Shown here: in pieces, positions 20,830 to 33,523 of the stretch
Position numbering within the stretch: position 1 is the first letter of the stretch
Layout of the letters: each line of letters begins with the position of its first letter
From: Coniella vitis
Lineage: Eukaryota > Ascomycota > Sordariomycetes > Diaporthales > Schizoparmaceae
Direction: 5' to 3'
Length of the DNA: 64,000 bases
NCBI GenBank assembly: GCA_011317545.1
Contig: WUJK01000001.1
Coordinates: 2,151,001-2,215,000, forward strand
Translations under genes and position numbers: made by a program
The notes under the pieces: generated by a model
Told to the model about the DNA's origin: nothing
Database searches by the model: none
Seen by the model: the letters and a program-made list of their open reading frames with translations, nothing else

Positions 20830-23822
20830 GATGTGTGATGTGTGTGTCTCGCGATGGTCTGGGTGAAAGGCGAGGCGGGATGGAGAAGGAGGAGGTGGGT
20901 TGTTTGTAGCTGGGTGACTTTTAGGAGGGGAAAGGAAAAGGGAAAAGCGGTGTTGGAAAGAAGAGGTGTTGTGGTGGATGAAATGGTTTTGCAGAGGGGG
21001 AACGGGCGGCGGGCGGGACGCATCGAAATTTTGGAGAAGGCGCGGGTGGGGTCCCCAGTGCCGTTTGGGTGCTGGCTTGCTGGCTCGCTGGCGCTGGCTT
21101 TGACTCGCCGGGCTTGACTGGCACTGGCAACGGCTGGTCGCTTGGTCGCCAACGGAAACGTTCTGGGCTGGGCTGGCAGGCTTGCTGGGCCTGCTGGGCC
21201 TGGCAGGGCCCTGTCTCATAGGCTCGTACCGCGCCGTCCGCACGCTGCTACTGGGGTACCGGATACATGGCCGGGCCGCCCGCACAGCAGGCGCCAAAAG
21301 TTGCGCCCAGGGCCCTGCACGCCATGTACCACCATAGCACCACATGCTTTCACTGTGCCCCCCCATCATCCCAACTCAGCCATTCATGTCCCCCCCAGGG
21401 CCCAGCTTTGGCGGGAGGCGAACCTTTTGTTGGGACGGCGCCAGCAAGCAGAAACCGTCGACCGCTCGACTCGACCAGAGCGAAAATACCAGCACGTCAC
21501 GGCATTTCTCAACCACTTGGCCCAGGCAGGCAGGCAGGCAAACAAGCAAGCATGTATTCGCTTTCATCGCCATACATAGTAGCGGATCTGGGGGCGGTTC
21601 ATAGGATTGGTACAATGTACCGAGACCCGATTTGCTGTTCTTGGCTGCTATTGTGTATGTACTGTTGCCAAAGTCTCTTTCTCTCACGGTCACTACCCGT
21701 TTCTTTTTCTTCTTCTAGCCATGACGGCGTCAGGCAGCTCTAGGCATCTACCCTCAGCGCGTCCAATCAAGCTGCAGTCTCCCCGGTGAGCGAAAGAAGT
21801 AAAAGAAACATAACCGGATGCTATGTACATACCTAGGTACTCTAAACAAGACGCAGGGACCAGAAAGCAACGAGTCCAGCCCAAAGCAACAATGCCTCCA
21901 TCAATCACATTGAGTTCGAGTACATGGTAGTCCAATTGTAGGATGTGATTGCAGCACAGAGGACTTGTTGGGTATGATTCGTCGACTGCCCCTTGGAGCG
22001 GTACATACAATTCACCGACATACAAGAGGTGTGCGTACGTGTGCGTATAGAGTAATCCAACCCACACGCATAAAGCGGTTCAGAACAAACCTTGGGAACC
22101 TGTTTGTGCAGCTCAGACTAGCCATCCCACATGCTATGGCTCTGCTATGTACTGTGAGGTGGCGTTTTGGCCTTGCAGCGAGCGCCTGGGCACTACTGAC
22201 ATGCAGGACGTTACTACTATGATGTACATATACATAGTACAGGACATCACAGCCACTGGAAGACACGGGAAGAATGGTTTACCATAGTAGACGAGAAGCT
22301 CGAAGGCAGCAACAGCCCCACCAAGGCGTCAACCACGTTCAGCGAGCATTAGAACGCCTGGACTGCCTAGGTTGTTTTGGCCTTTCTGCCTCCCCGGCCA
22401 TCAAGTAAGCAAAATTCCATAGGCTCTCCGTCCGACAAAAGGCCTCGTCATTACTTACCACTAGCAGACAAACTTCACGTCTTCATGCCAATATCCTGCT
22501 GCAAACCTGGGTGCGTAAGTGATCGTTCAGATGTTTCGCGCGGGTCTCTCTACAACGAAGGCAAATCGAACCGAATGTACTGGTGCGACGGTGCTCTTGT
22601 CTAGTCAAGGGAAGAGGGGCTGAATACTTCTCAGCCATCTGTTGCAGCAGCAAGATGACCAGGTCTCGGGGGGTTGCTCGGTATCGCGTCAACAACATCT
22701 CTTGCCGAATCTCCACGAAAAGGCCAGGCAAGGAACGGTTCCTCCAGTTCGCCCCTACCAGACTCTCCTCACGGCCATGCCTCAGCTTTCAGGTGGATGA
22801 TTAATTGCCTCAAGGGTCTCACAGCAAGAATGCCAGTGTGTCATGTCATGAACAACAGCCATCTGTCCTGCATGACTAAAAGGACTGTACGCGTCGTGTG
22901 GAAGACCTTTGTTGCTGGAAAAATCATAAATAGCAAAGATGTCTCTGACGATGCGAGCAAAGGCCGGGGCTCCATCAACCCCACCAGCCTGAAAACGACC
23001 CATATCGAACTCCGTACAACCGGACAAGGCTTGACTCACTCGGGAGCTTCTGCTCTCCACGTTTTAATGTGGAGGTGTTTTCACATGTACCATGTAGCAC
23101 AATTAAGGCCGCAGGGCCGATGCAAGTACGAGTTTTAGGTATGTACTATAGTATTACTACTATGTAGCAGAGTACTATGTTACCATGTCCATGTTGGCTG
23201 CGGTCCGTGGATGCACGTAAAAGGATTTCCATCAACCTGACAGGTCGACTCCGAAATCGTCGCCAGAAATTTTTGCAGTAGCAGCAGAGTGTCGAGCCAA
23301 GGCGCATGATGCGATGCCACTAGAGCTCCAGGCCCTGTGGCCTCGTCTCAGTGCCCAGTCACGCTTTCCCAAGGCCCCCGGAAAAGGACACTCACCCACC
23401 AATTAGTCACAGTAAGCTCCACCCAGCAAGGGGCTTGATTACAGCATCCCAGGGCCTTCTGAGACTGTCACCACCAAAGGCCTTTTGCGGACAGAAATTG
23501 TGCTCTTAAGCAACGACTTGCGCAGTCTTTCTGCTGAACAAACCGACGTCACCCAACCCACCAGCTTACCTCTTCTTCGACGATTGCCTCGTCTATCCTC
23601 GCTCTTCCACACAGCTGTTGAAGCTAACCTGCCCTGTGACTGTTGCAGCTTTCTTTCCTTCAAGGCCCCAAGCAAAGTTTCTCAGCTCGGCGTCTTTTTT
23701 TTCCCTTTTTCTTCCCTTCTCCCCCTCACTGCCGTGCTCTGTTAAGAAAGTAGACTCGGCCAATTAGTAAACGCCATCTGCTGGTTCTTACAACAGACAT
23801 ACTTGCTTCTTCATTTTCCGCC
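20830..23822. other. 3-kb divergent region NAP1 / SER3
   Basis: No gene is supported, although many short frames exist. It contains GGGCTGGC/GCTGGGCCT short tandem units (about 21150-21210), a CAGG/CAAG tetranucleotide run (about 21524-21552), and three exact TACATAGTA-type motifs (21573-21581, 22231-22239, 23158-23166 on the opposite strand) plus near copies at 21327, 22281 and 23143-23180. The last 300 bases before SER3 are C/T-rich and form its leader. Confidence 0.5.
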
Positions 23823-25305
23823 ATGGCTCCTGCACAAAACATGCCCATTCGGGACGCTGCCCACCGCGGCTCTGTATCTCACAACCTCAGTGTCTCACCC
23901 ACTGCAACCTTCCACAGCACGGCCAGTCTGGCCCACAGCCTGGGCTCGGCCATACATGAGGAGACTGCCAAGCAGCTCAAGCCCTTTGAGACGACAGATA
24001 TCAAGATCCTGCTGCTGGAAAATGTCAACCAGAGTGGCAGAGACATCCTTAAAGAGCAGGGCTACCAGGTTGAATTTCTCAAGACGTCACTGCCCGAGGA
24101 TGAGCTCATTGAGAAGATCCGGTGAGTTAAAATCAAATCGAGCATATGCTGTTCGTACAATGAGCTGACCATACACGTCCTCCCTGCTTCGTAGCGATGT
24201 GCATGTCATCGGCATCCGCTCAAAGACCAAGCTGACCGAGAAGGTCCTCGCTGAGGCCAAGAACCTGCTCGTCATTGGCTGCTTCTGCATTGGCACCAAC
24301 CAGGTCGATCTTGCGTACGCAGCCAAGAAGGGTATTGCCGTCTTCAACTCGCCGTTTGCCAACTCGCGCAGTGTCGCTGAGCTCATCATTGCGGAGATCA
24401 TTGTGCTGGCCCGCCAGCTAGGCGACCGCTCCATGGAGTTGCACCGCGGCACTTGGAACAAGGTCAGCGCAAAGTGCTGGGAGATTCGTGGCAAGACGCT
24501 AGGAATCATCGGCTACGGCCACATTGGCGCACAGCTGTCGGTGCTCGCCGAGGCTATGGGTATGGACGTCATCTACTACGATGTTATTACTCTCATGGCC
24601 CTTGGCACGGCGCGTCAAGTCTCCACTCTTGACGAGCTGCTCGAGGAGGCCGATTTTGTCACGTGCCACGTGCCCGCAACTCCCGAGACCAAGAACATGA
24701 TTTCGACAGCGCAGCTCGACCGCATGAAGGACGGCTCATACTTGCTCAACGCCAGCCGTGGCACCGTCGTCGACATTCCCGCTCTTGTCAACGCCATGCG
24801 CAGCGGCAAGATTGCCGGTGCTGCTCTCGACGTCTTCCCCCACGAGCCCGCCGCCAACGGCGACTACTTCACCAACGATCTCAACACCTGGGCAGAGGAC
24901 CTGCGCTCCGTCAAGAATCTCATCCTGACGCCACACATTGGCGGCAGTACTGAGGAGGCGCAGCGCGCCATCGGTATCGAGGTCGCGGAAGCGCTTGTCC
25001 GCTACATCAATCAGGGTCTGACCATTGGCAGCGTCAACCTGCCTGAGGTACAGCTTCGTAGCCTGGGACGTGAGGAGCAGGAGAGCGCGCGTGTCATTTA
25101 CATTCACAAGAACGTTCCTGGTGCGCTCAAGGACATTTACCGCATCCTCATGGGCCACAACATCGATAAGCAGACCAGTGATTCCAAGGGCGACATTGCG
25201 TACATGATTGCGGATATTAGCGGCGTGCACATGACCGACCTCAAGGCAATTTCCGATGAACTCAACTCTTTGAGCTCGAGAATCATGACCCGTATCCTGT
25301 TCTAA
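23823..25305 (+). CDS. SER3: D-3-phosphoglycerate dehydrogenase
   Basis: Exons 23823-24121 and 24195-25305 give 469 aa, the same length as yeast Ser3. It oxidises 3-phosphoglycerate to 3-phosphohydroxypyruvate, the first step of serine synthesis. An N-terminal extension of about 50 residues precedes the substrate domain (DIKILLLENVNQSG). IGCFCIGTNQVDL and FNSPFANSRSVAEL are typical of the substrate and hinge region. The NAD fold shows GIIGYGHIGAQLSVLAEAMG, and catalytic segments are NASRGTVVDIPALV, DVFPHEP and the His of LTPHIGGSTEEAQ. The C-terminal ACT domain (from about residue 395, RVIYIHKNVPGALKDIYRIL) is the usual site of serine feedback inhibition. The -1 to -3 context ccATGG is good. 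Confidence 0.97.
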
Positions 25306-28300
25306 GTCTGGACTCGTACTGGGTCTGATCTCAAATATTTGGAGATAATTAGGCATTTGTAACAATGATGGCGTTTAGATATTTGGCACGCAAAGGGTAG
25401 GAAGGACGGCAAATGAAAAAAAAGCAAAGCAAAATCAAGCGGGATAAAGTTCAACATTACGGCATGGTATGGGTACACAGAGGCAGGTCAAAACTTGGAA
25501 TTTTTTACAAAATGTTGTGACAACACAATCAATATTTTTATGTTTGCCCTCTCTGGGACGACGGGCCAGGGGGTGTGAAGTAGTAGTAGGTATCTTTCAA
25601 CAACAAATAAACGTTCGATCCTAGATAACCGATTACTAGTATGGCAGCACTGGCAAGCATATAGCAGTCAAATCGAAAGCTCCGCCAAGTCACATGCATG
25701 GCGTATGGTTTTCTGCATTGCATTCTTCGGCAGTGTCATTCTCTGTCAGGTCAGAATACTACATAGTAGGTGACATGCAAGAATGCAATGATCATATCAT
25801 CGCAATTGTGCAATCATTTTCCTCCTCCCGACTTTCCTTTTATACATATCTATTTCAACTGTCCCGTCGATCTACCAAACAATGCGAGATGTACGATGAG
25901 TCTATTGCAGTAGGGAGCCAGTCCACCAATCGTGACATCCATGGCAGACGACCGTTGTACTCCATCCAAAAGTTGGTGGTACGCGCCACGATTACTCAGG
26001 TATTCACATAGTATCGGGGATTGAAACCACGCAGTGTCTGTTTCATGCAGACAGAGAAAGTTCGACCCATCCGTGGGGGAAGAAAGGGCGCATTAAGAAG
26101 GTCATGTCTCGGACAATGCTCCGATATTTGAACGAATCGAGATATCCAAGGAAGATGCTTATACTGAGAAGATGGACGATGATTGTTATTCTGAATAGGC
26201 CAGCATTTGCCGGGTGAACCCCCCTCCGCCAAGTATATATCAATTGCCGTTGAAAAAGTCGGACAGGATATAATTAGCACTGAATCGATCAAGGAGACGT
26301 TCATGCGATATGCCCGGGAAGGACAATGTGAATGTAGACGCGCCAGTGTATTACAAGACTTCTATCAGAAACTTGCAGGGAACATCATAATGTTAAAAGT
26401 CTATCATCCTGGTGTTCTGACGAGGCTGTTCGCAGAGCAGTGCGGTTCTTCGATTGAAATGAAGCCGTATATTACCTATAGTGTGTACATAGTATAAGAT
26501 CAGCACCCAGTGGAAGTATCTTACGTGGATACCACATGAGAATGAGGCATGTAAACGGGGGCTTGTCGCTGCAAAGTGCCTTTCTTTTTCGTTTTCACTC
26601 CTCGTCAATGCTGTCTAGGATAAATCACGAAGTCACGGCTACGCGCATCTTCACGGCGCGCACAAAACCAAAAAGGGAAATTAAGACTTTGTGTCCTTGC
26701 GCAGGAAAAAGCAGCAGCCAAGAATATTGCATTGCAAACGGGCAAGAGGATTGGTTGGGGGCTGGCGGTCGCGGCGCCTCATCCGCAGTTCCCATCATGG
26801 GATGGCCGAGATCCATCACGTTCTCCTTTGTCGACTTCTCAGAAAAAGTGGGCCCTTCCTTAGGTCACCAAGCCTTGGGTAGGATACCTTGGATACTAAG
26901 GTGGGAGTGAGTGCCGGCCTGATCGAGCAGTCGGCTGAGTTCGATGCGCAGATGCTCTGGTCTGTTGAGGCGAGATATCCTGTGATGTTATATACGTACA
27001 AGATTGCGATACTCGAGGAATTCCAGGAAGGAAGAGTAACCCCAAAAGATGACGGAAGGAGAAGAAGGGTTGGGGAAGGCGTTTTGTTCTTCAGCCGCCA
27101 GACACATATGCTGCAACCCTGAAAGATTTGGCGTGGTTGCGGCATCCAACCTTGCCCACTAGAGCGCCGCCAGACGGGGATCGGGGTTCCTGGACAAGCC
27201 ATTGTTTTTAGGGTCGTGCTTGGCGCGGCAGCGGCAGCCAAAGCCACGGAGGTCTTACGGGGGCCCCTGCAGATCGATGGCTTGTAAGGTACCTTCTGAA
27301 AGCCAGTAGGATGGACATGGCGCTATAGCATGGCAACACGGAGGCATAATTGTCGTGGATTGTATTTATTCTCGTGGTGTAGTTTGAGATGCGACTGGGC
27401 AAAAACATGAAAGAGCAAACAGAATTGTTATTGAAGCATTCATCAGTCTGTTGGCATCAAGAGGAGGGGCTGGCTGGGCCCTTTTCACCACTGCGTTGTT
27501 GCATGTCAGTCCAGGCGCTGTGACTGGCTCAAGCTCCGCAACGTCCCTCTTCAGGACCCCATTCAGGGGCTCCACTGCAGCGGGCTAAAGCGTGGAGCGG
27601 TCAGTGAGCCCACGCACGATCCACCACCCCCTATCAGCCTACAGATCGCCAAAAGCTAAGGACACCGCACCGCACCGCACCGCACCGCAACCGCAGCCCT
27701 GCCACTGCAGTTGCAGACCGCCCGCATGAACCTGCGGAAACCAAGTCCAAGCATCTTGGGACCCAGAGACAGCGCAGCACGCAGCACGCAGCACTTATTT
27801 GCACCTTTTCCTCAACCGGCCTAGCCTTTCTAGCCCCAGGGTACCCTGCCGCTCGCCTGCAGCTGCTGGAACACACTCCTGCCTGGTCCACGGTCTGTGT
27901 TTCGTCGGCCACGACGCGGACTGGCCACCAACATTAGCTCGACACTTGCACTGAACAACAACCACCACCACCACAACATCCTCACCTCCCATTTTTCTTC
28001 CCTCCAACACCAAAGCGCAACCGGGTCGTTGTTCAGCCCCACGCGTGGACTGCCCCTTCTGCCACAAGAGGTCGGCCTCGCCAACATACCAATCTTCGAT
28101 TCATCCAGCAAGCCTACTCACAACTGGTACCTCGGCCAGAGACCACACTGAGTAGCGTTTGATTGTGTGTTGTTTTGGTTCTTGATACCCTTCCTCTCTA
28201 GACTTTTGGTAATTCCGCGCCGTTGCGAATGTCTCTTTCTTCAACGCCCATTCGCCAATCTTGCCTTTGGTAGTGTCATTGCAAACGGGACGTTTGCCCG

Positions 28301-28414
28301 TCGTACTGAACGTCCAGCCCCCCGGACCTCGCCTTTGAACCGACCGAAACGAAACGCTAGCCAACACCCTAGAACGTCCCTAGCCGACGGGGACTCCAAT
28401 CCAGGTCGCAAAAC
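25306..28414. other. 3.1-kb intergenic region SER3 / myosin V
   Basis: No gene is supported. It holds TACATAGTA at 25760-25768 and 26486-26494 and a near copy at about 26006. A pentanucleotide CCGCA tandem (about 27664-27696) and a GCAGCAC tandem (about 27774-27794) follow. The last 500 bases are rich in CCA and C/T and likely form the promoter and a long leader of the myosin gene. Short frames at 26207-26497 and 26816-27247 have no recognisable domain. Confidence 0.5.
27664..27794. repeat. CCGCA and GCAGCAC short tandem repeats
   Basis: Four to five CCGCA units lie at about 27664-27696, and three GCAGCAC units lie at about 27774-27794. Both are in the region upstream of the myosin V gene. 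They are ordinary slippage-type repeats. Confidence 0.7.
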
Positions 28415-31400
28415 ATGTCCTCCAGCTACGATGTGGGCACAAGAGCGTGGCAGCCCGATGCCACCGAGGGCTGGGTTGCTTCAGAGGTCATAAAGAAACA
28501 GATCGATGGCGACAAGGTGGTCCTCACCTTCAAGCTCGAAAATGGCGAGGTAAGCAATAAGAAGGCACCCTACTTTCCGCCCTCTCGATAGACGGCGAAA
28601 TGGAACAGCACATCTCTAACAATCTGCGCAGGAGAAGGAGGTCAAGCTCACGCTGGCCGCGATCGAAAGCGGCAAAGACGAGTCGCTGCCTCCCTTGATG
28701 AATCCGACCATGCTCGAAGCCAGCGATGATTTGACCAACCTTTCCCATCTCAACGAGCCGGCAGGTACGCTTTTGTCCAAAGGACCCCCCCTTTTTATGT
28801 TTTTTTTGTTTTAGCAGCACGAGTAGAAACGCTGACGCCGAAATGCCCTGTCTCTCCAGTCCTCCAAGCTATCCGGCTCCGTTACATGCAAAAAGAAATT
28901 TACACATACTCTGGCATCGTGCTGATCGCAACCAACCCCTTTGCGCGTGTCGACTCCCTTTACGTTCCCGGAATGGTCCAAGTGTATGCTGGAAAGCAAA
29001 GAGCAACGCAAGCGCCGCATTTGTTCGCAATTGCAGAAGAGGCCTTTGCAGACATGATTCGGGATAGCAAGAATCAAACAATTGTGGTGTCTGGCGAGTC
29101 TGGTGCGGGAAAGACCGTGAGTGCTAAGTACATCATGAGGTATTTCGCGACCCGAGAATCACCAGACAACCCAGGCGCAAAGTCGAAAAAGGGCGCCGAG
29201 TCCATGAGTGAGACGGAAGAGCAGATTCTGGCCACCAACCCCATCATGGAAGCCTTTGGTAACGCAAAGACGACGAGGAACGATAACTCCTCGCGTTTCG
29301 GAAAGTACATTGAGATTATGTTCGACGAGGAGACGAATATTATTGGCGCAAAGATCAGGACATATCTGCTGGAGCGGTCAAGACTGGTTTTCCAGCCCTT
29401 GAAGGAGCGAAACTACCACATCTTTTACCAAATGCTGGCAGGCATGCCCGAGGCGCAAAAGTCTGAACTGGGTCTTTTGCCCGTCGAACAATTCGATTAT
29501 CTCAACCAGGGTAATGCGCCGGTCATTGACGGAGTCGACGACAAGGCCGAGTTCAAGGCTACCATGGATTCCCTGACCACGGTCGGCGTGGACGATGCGA
29601 CGCAGACTGAGATCCTGAAGATGATGGCTGGTCTACTCCACCTGGGCAACGTTAAGATTGGTGCCTCGCGCAACGACAGTGTGCTGGCTGCCTCTGAGCC
29701 CTCTCTAGAGAAGGCTTGTTCCATTCTTGGGATTGACGCCGCCGAGTTTGCGAAGTGGATTGTCAAGAAGCAGCTGATCACTAGGGGTGAGAAGATTATT
29801 TCCAACTTGTCCCAAGCCCAAGCCATCGTCGTCCGAGACTCCGTCGCCAAGTTCATCTACTCGAGCTTATTCGATTGGCTTGTCGAGATTATCAACCTTA
29901 GTCTCGCTACCGACGAGGTGTTGAGCAACGTCAAGTCCTTCATCGGTGTGCTCGATATCTATGGTTTCGAACACTTTGCCAAGAACTCGTTCGAGCAGTT
30001 CTGTATCAACTATGCCAACGAAAAGCTTCAGCAAGAGTTCAACCAGCACGTGTTCAAGCTGGAGCAGGAGGAGTACCTTAGGGAAGAGATTGACTGGACC
30101 TTTATCGACTTCTCGGACAACCAACCCTGTATTGATCTCATTGAGGGCAAGATGGGTATTTTGACGCTGCTTGACGAAGAGTCTAGACTTCCTATGGGCT
30201 CGGACGATCAATTTGTTACCAAGCTGCACACCAACTTTACCACTGGTGACAAGGCCAAGTTCTTCAAGAAGCCTCGCTTTGGAAAGTCAGCTTTTACTGT
30301 GTGCCATTATGCCGTCGATGTCACATACGAGTCTGAAGGTTTCATAGAAAAGAACCGTGACACTGTACCTGATGAGCATATGGCTGTTCTCAGATCCAGC
30401 AGCAACAAATTCCTGGTCACGGTGCTTGATGCTGCCGCTTCGGTCCGTGAAAAGGATGTTGCTTCCGCATCGTCGAGCTCAGTCAAGCCTGCTGGCGGTC
30501 GCAAGATTGGTGTGGCTGTTAACCGCAAGCCCACTCTTGGTGGCATTTTCCGGTCTTCGCTAATTGAGCTGATGAGCACCATCAACAACACGGACGTGCA
30601 CTACATTAGATGTATCAAGCCCAACGAGGCCAAGGAGGCTTGGAAGTTTGAAGGACCCATGGTCTTGAGTCAACTTCGTGCTTGTGGTGTCTTGGAGACG
30701 GTCAGAATTAGCACTGCTGGTTACCCCACGAGATGGACTTACGAGGAATTTGCGCTCCGATACTACATGCTCGTGCCATCGAAGCAATGGACGTCAGAAA
30801 TTCGGCAGATGGCCAGCGCCATCTTGGCAAAGGCCCTTGGTGAGAGCACTGGAGGCGGCCAAGACAAGTACCAGCTAGGTTTGACCAAGATCTTCTTCCG
30901 GGCTGGTATGCTCGCCTTCCTAGAGAACCTGCGCACCACCAGACTCAACGACTGCGCCATCATGATTCAAAAGAACCTCAAGGCCAAGTACTACCGTCGC
31001 AAGTACCTCGATGCTCGGGAGTCAATTATTCGTGTTCAGGCTGTTGCTAGGGCTTATGCGGCTAGGAGGCAAGCTCAGGAATTGCGGACCACCAAGGCTG
31101 CGACCACCATCCAGCGTGTTTGGCGTGGCCAAAAGGAGAGGAAGCAATTCCTGCGCATTCGCGCCGATCTTGTTCTTGCTCAGGCTGCGATCAAGGGTTA
31201 CCTGCGCAGAAAGGAGATTATGGAGACGCGTGTTGGTAATGCTGCCCTGCTCATCCAGAGAGTATGGCGGTCCAGAAGGTCTCTACGCTCCTGGAGACAA
31301 TACCGCAATAAGATTGTCCTTGTCCAGTCTTTGTGGCGCGGTCGTGCGGCACGCAAGGAGTACAAGGTTCTCCGTACCGAGGCTCGCGATCTCAAGCAGA

Positions 31401-33523
31401 TCTCGTACAAGCTTGAGAACAAGGTCGTTGAGCTTACTCAGTCCCTTGGTACTATGAAGAGCCAGAACAAGGAGCTCAAGAGCCAAGTCGAGAATTACCA
31501 GGGTCAAATCAAGTCTTGGCAGGCTCGCCACAACGCACTAGAAGCCAGAACTAAGGATCTTCAGGCCGAGGCCAATCAGGCCGGTATCTCTGCTGCCCGC
31601 CTACAGGCCCTCGAGGAGGAGATGAAGGAGCTCCAGACACGCTTCGACGAGTCTGCTGCTAACATCAAGAGAATGCAAGAAGAAGAGAAGCAGCTCCGGG
31701 AGACTCTGCGCGCTTCCACTACCGAACTCGAGGTCATGAAGACCGAAACGTCTCGTCACGAGAACGAGAAGAGCACTCTGCGCCAACAGCTCATGGAGCT
31801 TCAGGACGCATTGGAGCTTGCCAAGCGCCAGGCACCCATCAACGGCGACATGAACGGTGGCGGCGGTGCCGTCCCCGCTGTGGCCAGTGGTCTCATCAAC
31901 CTTGTCTCTTCCAAGAAGCCTGCCAAGAGACGCAGTGCTGGAGCCGAAATCCGGGATGTTGACCGCTTCAGTGGTGCCTACAACCCGCGTCCAGTCTCCA
32001 TGGCCGTTACCGGTCGTCAAGCTGTTATGTCTGGCTCTACCTTGCAGGGTCTGGACAGCGTCGAAATGGAGCTCGAGGCTCTGCTTGCCGACGAGGAGGG
32101 TCTGAACGAGGAGGTCACCATGGGTCTGATCCGCAACCTCAAAATTCCTTCTCCCAACACGAACCCCCCTCCTTCCGACAAGGAGGTCCTCTTCCCCTCT
32201 TACCTCATCAACTTGGTCACTTCCGAGATGTGGAACAACGGCTTCGTCAAAGAGTCGGAGCGCTTCCTTGCCAACGTCATGCAGTCGATACAGCAGGAAG
32301 TCATGGCCCACGATGGCGAAGAAGCCATCAACCCAGGTGCCTTTTGGCTGTCCAATGTGCACGAAATGTTGTCCTTCGTGTTCCTGGCCGAGGACTGGTA
32401 TGAGGCGCAAAAGACAGACAATTACGAGTACGATCGCCTGCTGGAGATTGTTAAGCACGACCTCGAGAGCTTGGAGTTTAACATTTACCACACCTGGATG
32501 AAGGTGCTCAAGAAGAAGCTCAACAAGATGATTATTCCTGCTATTATCGAGTCGCAGTCACTGCCGGGCTTCGTCACAAACGAGAATAACAGGTTCCTCG
32601 GCAAGCTCTTGCAGACAAACTCCCAGCCTGCCTACAGCATGGACAACCTCCTCTCCCTGCTCAACAGCGTCTTCCGTGCTATGAAGGCTTACTACTTGGA
32701 AGACTCCATCATCACGCAGACCATCACCGAGCTGCTGCGTCTTGTTGGTGTGACGGCCTTTAACGATCTGCTCATGCGCCGCAACTTTCTGTCCTGGAAG
32801 CGTGGTCTGCAGATCAACTACAACATCACCCGTATCGAGGAGTGGTGCAAGAGCCACGACATGCCCGAGGGTACTCTGCAGCTTGAGCACTTGATGGTGA
32901 GTGCAAATTTGTTGACTTTGGTATTGAAGTTTCTAGGTGCTAACTCCCTATACAGCAAGCCACGAAGCTCCTTCAGCTGAAGAAGGCTACACTCAATGAC
33001 ATTGAGATCATTCAGGACATTTGCTGGATGTAAGTATATCACAACGTAATTTGACGCAAGCTTCGCATATTGACAGCATGTAGGCTCTCCCCTAACCAGA
33101 TTCAAAAGCTTCTAAATCAGTACCTCGTTGCCGACTACGAGCAGCCCATCAACGGCGAAATTATGAAGGCTGTTGCATCGCGCGTTACCGAGAAGAGCGA
33201 TGTTCTGCTTCTGCAGGCCGTTGATATGGATGACAGTGGTCCATACGAGATTGCCGAGCCTAGAGTTATCACTGCACTCGAGACTTACACGCCTTCATGT
33301 GGGTTACATTTTCGCCGTTTTTGTACAAAATGATATTTGATCACTGACTTGAGTCTTTTTATTAGGGCTGCAAACTCCTCGGCTCAAGCGCCTGGCAGAG
33401 ATTGTTTCCGCACAGGCCATTGCCCAACAAGAGAAGTTTGAGTACGGCTCACAGGACGGCTATGAGAACGGCGCCCTCGAGGAAGTCGACGAGATACCCG
33501 AGCCTATAGAGGCCAGCGCATAG
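28415..33523 (+). CDS. MYO2: class V myosin heavy chain
   Basis: Six exons (28415-28549, 28632-28764, 28860-32896, 32956-33029, 33084-33298, 33366-33523) give 1583 aa. Class V myosins carry vesicles and organelles along actin to the hyphal tip. The N-terminal SH3-like region begins MSSSYDVGTRAWQPD. The motor has the P-loop GESGAGKT (168-175), switch I NDNSSRFGKYIE, switch II DIYGFEHFAKNSFEQF and the actin loop YIRCIKPNE. About six IQ motifs follow the converter (for example QKNLKAKYYRRKY, IQRVWRGQKERKQF), then a coiled coil (about 900-1060), a disordered link and a globular DIL cargo domain (about 1270-1540; for example NSVFRAMKAYYLE). Intron junctions in the DIL part agree with the family. 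The symbol follows yeast; many filamentous fungi call it MyoE. Confidence 0.96.

Noticed and set aside
21150..21210. GC-rich GCTGGGCCT repeats that might suggest a transposon end
   Set aside because: No terminal inverted repeats, target duplication or transposase frame nearby; simple slippage repeats explain it.
22565..22585. GGTTCGAT-like sequence on the minus strand that resembles a tRNA B box
   Set aside because: No matching T-arm, A box or acceptor stem around it; other similar words (25610, 42190) also fail to fold.
31601..32491. 296-codon open frame antisense to the myosin V gene
   Set aside because: It is the complement of well-conserved coiled-coil and DIL coding sequence; no domain of its own.
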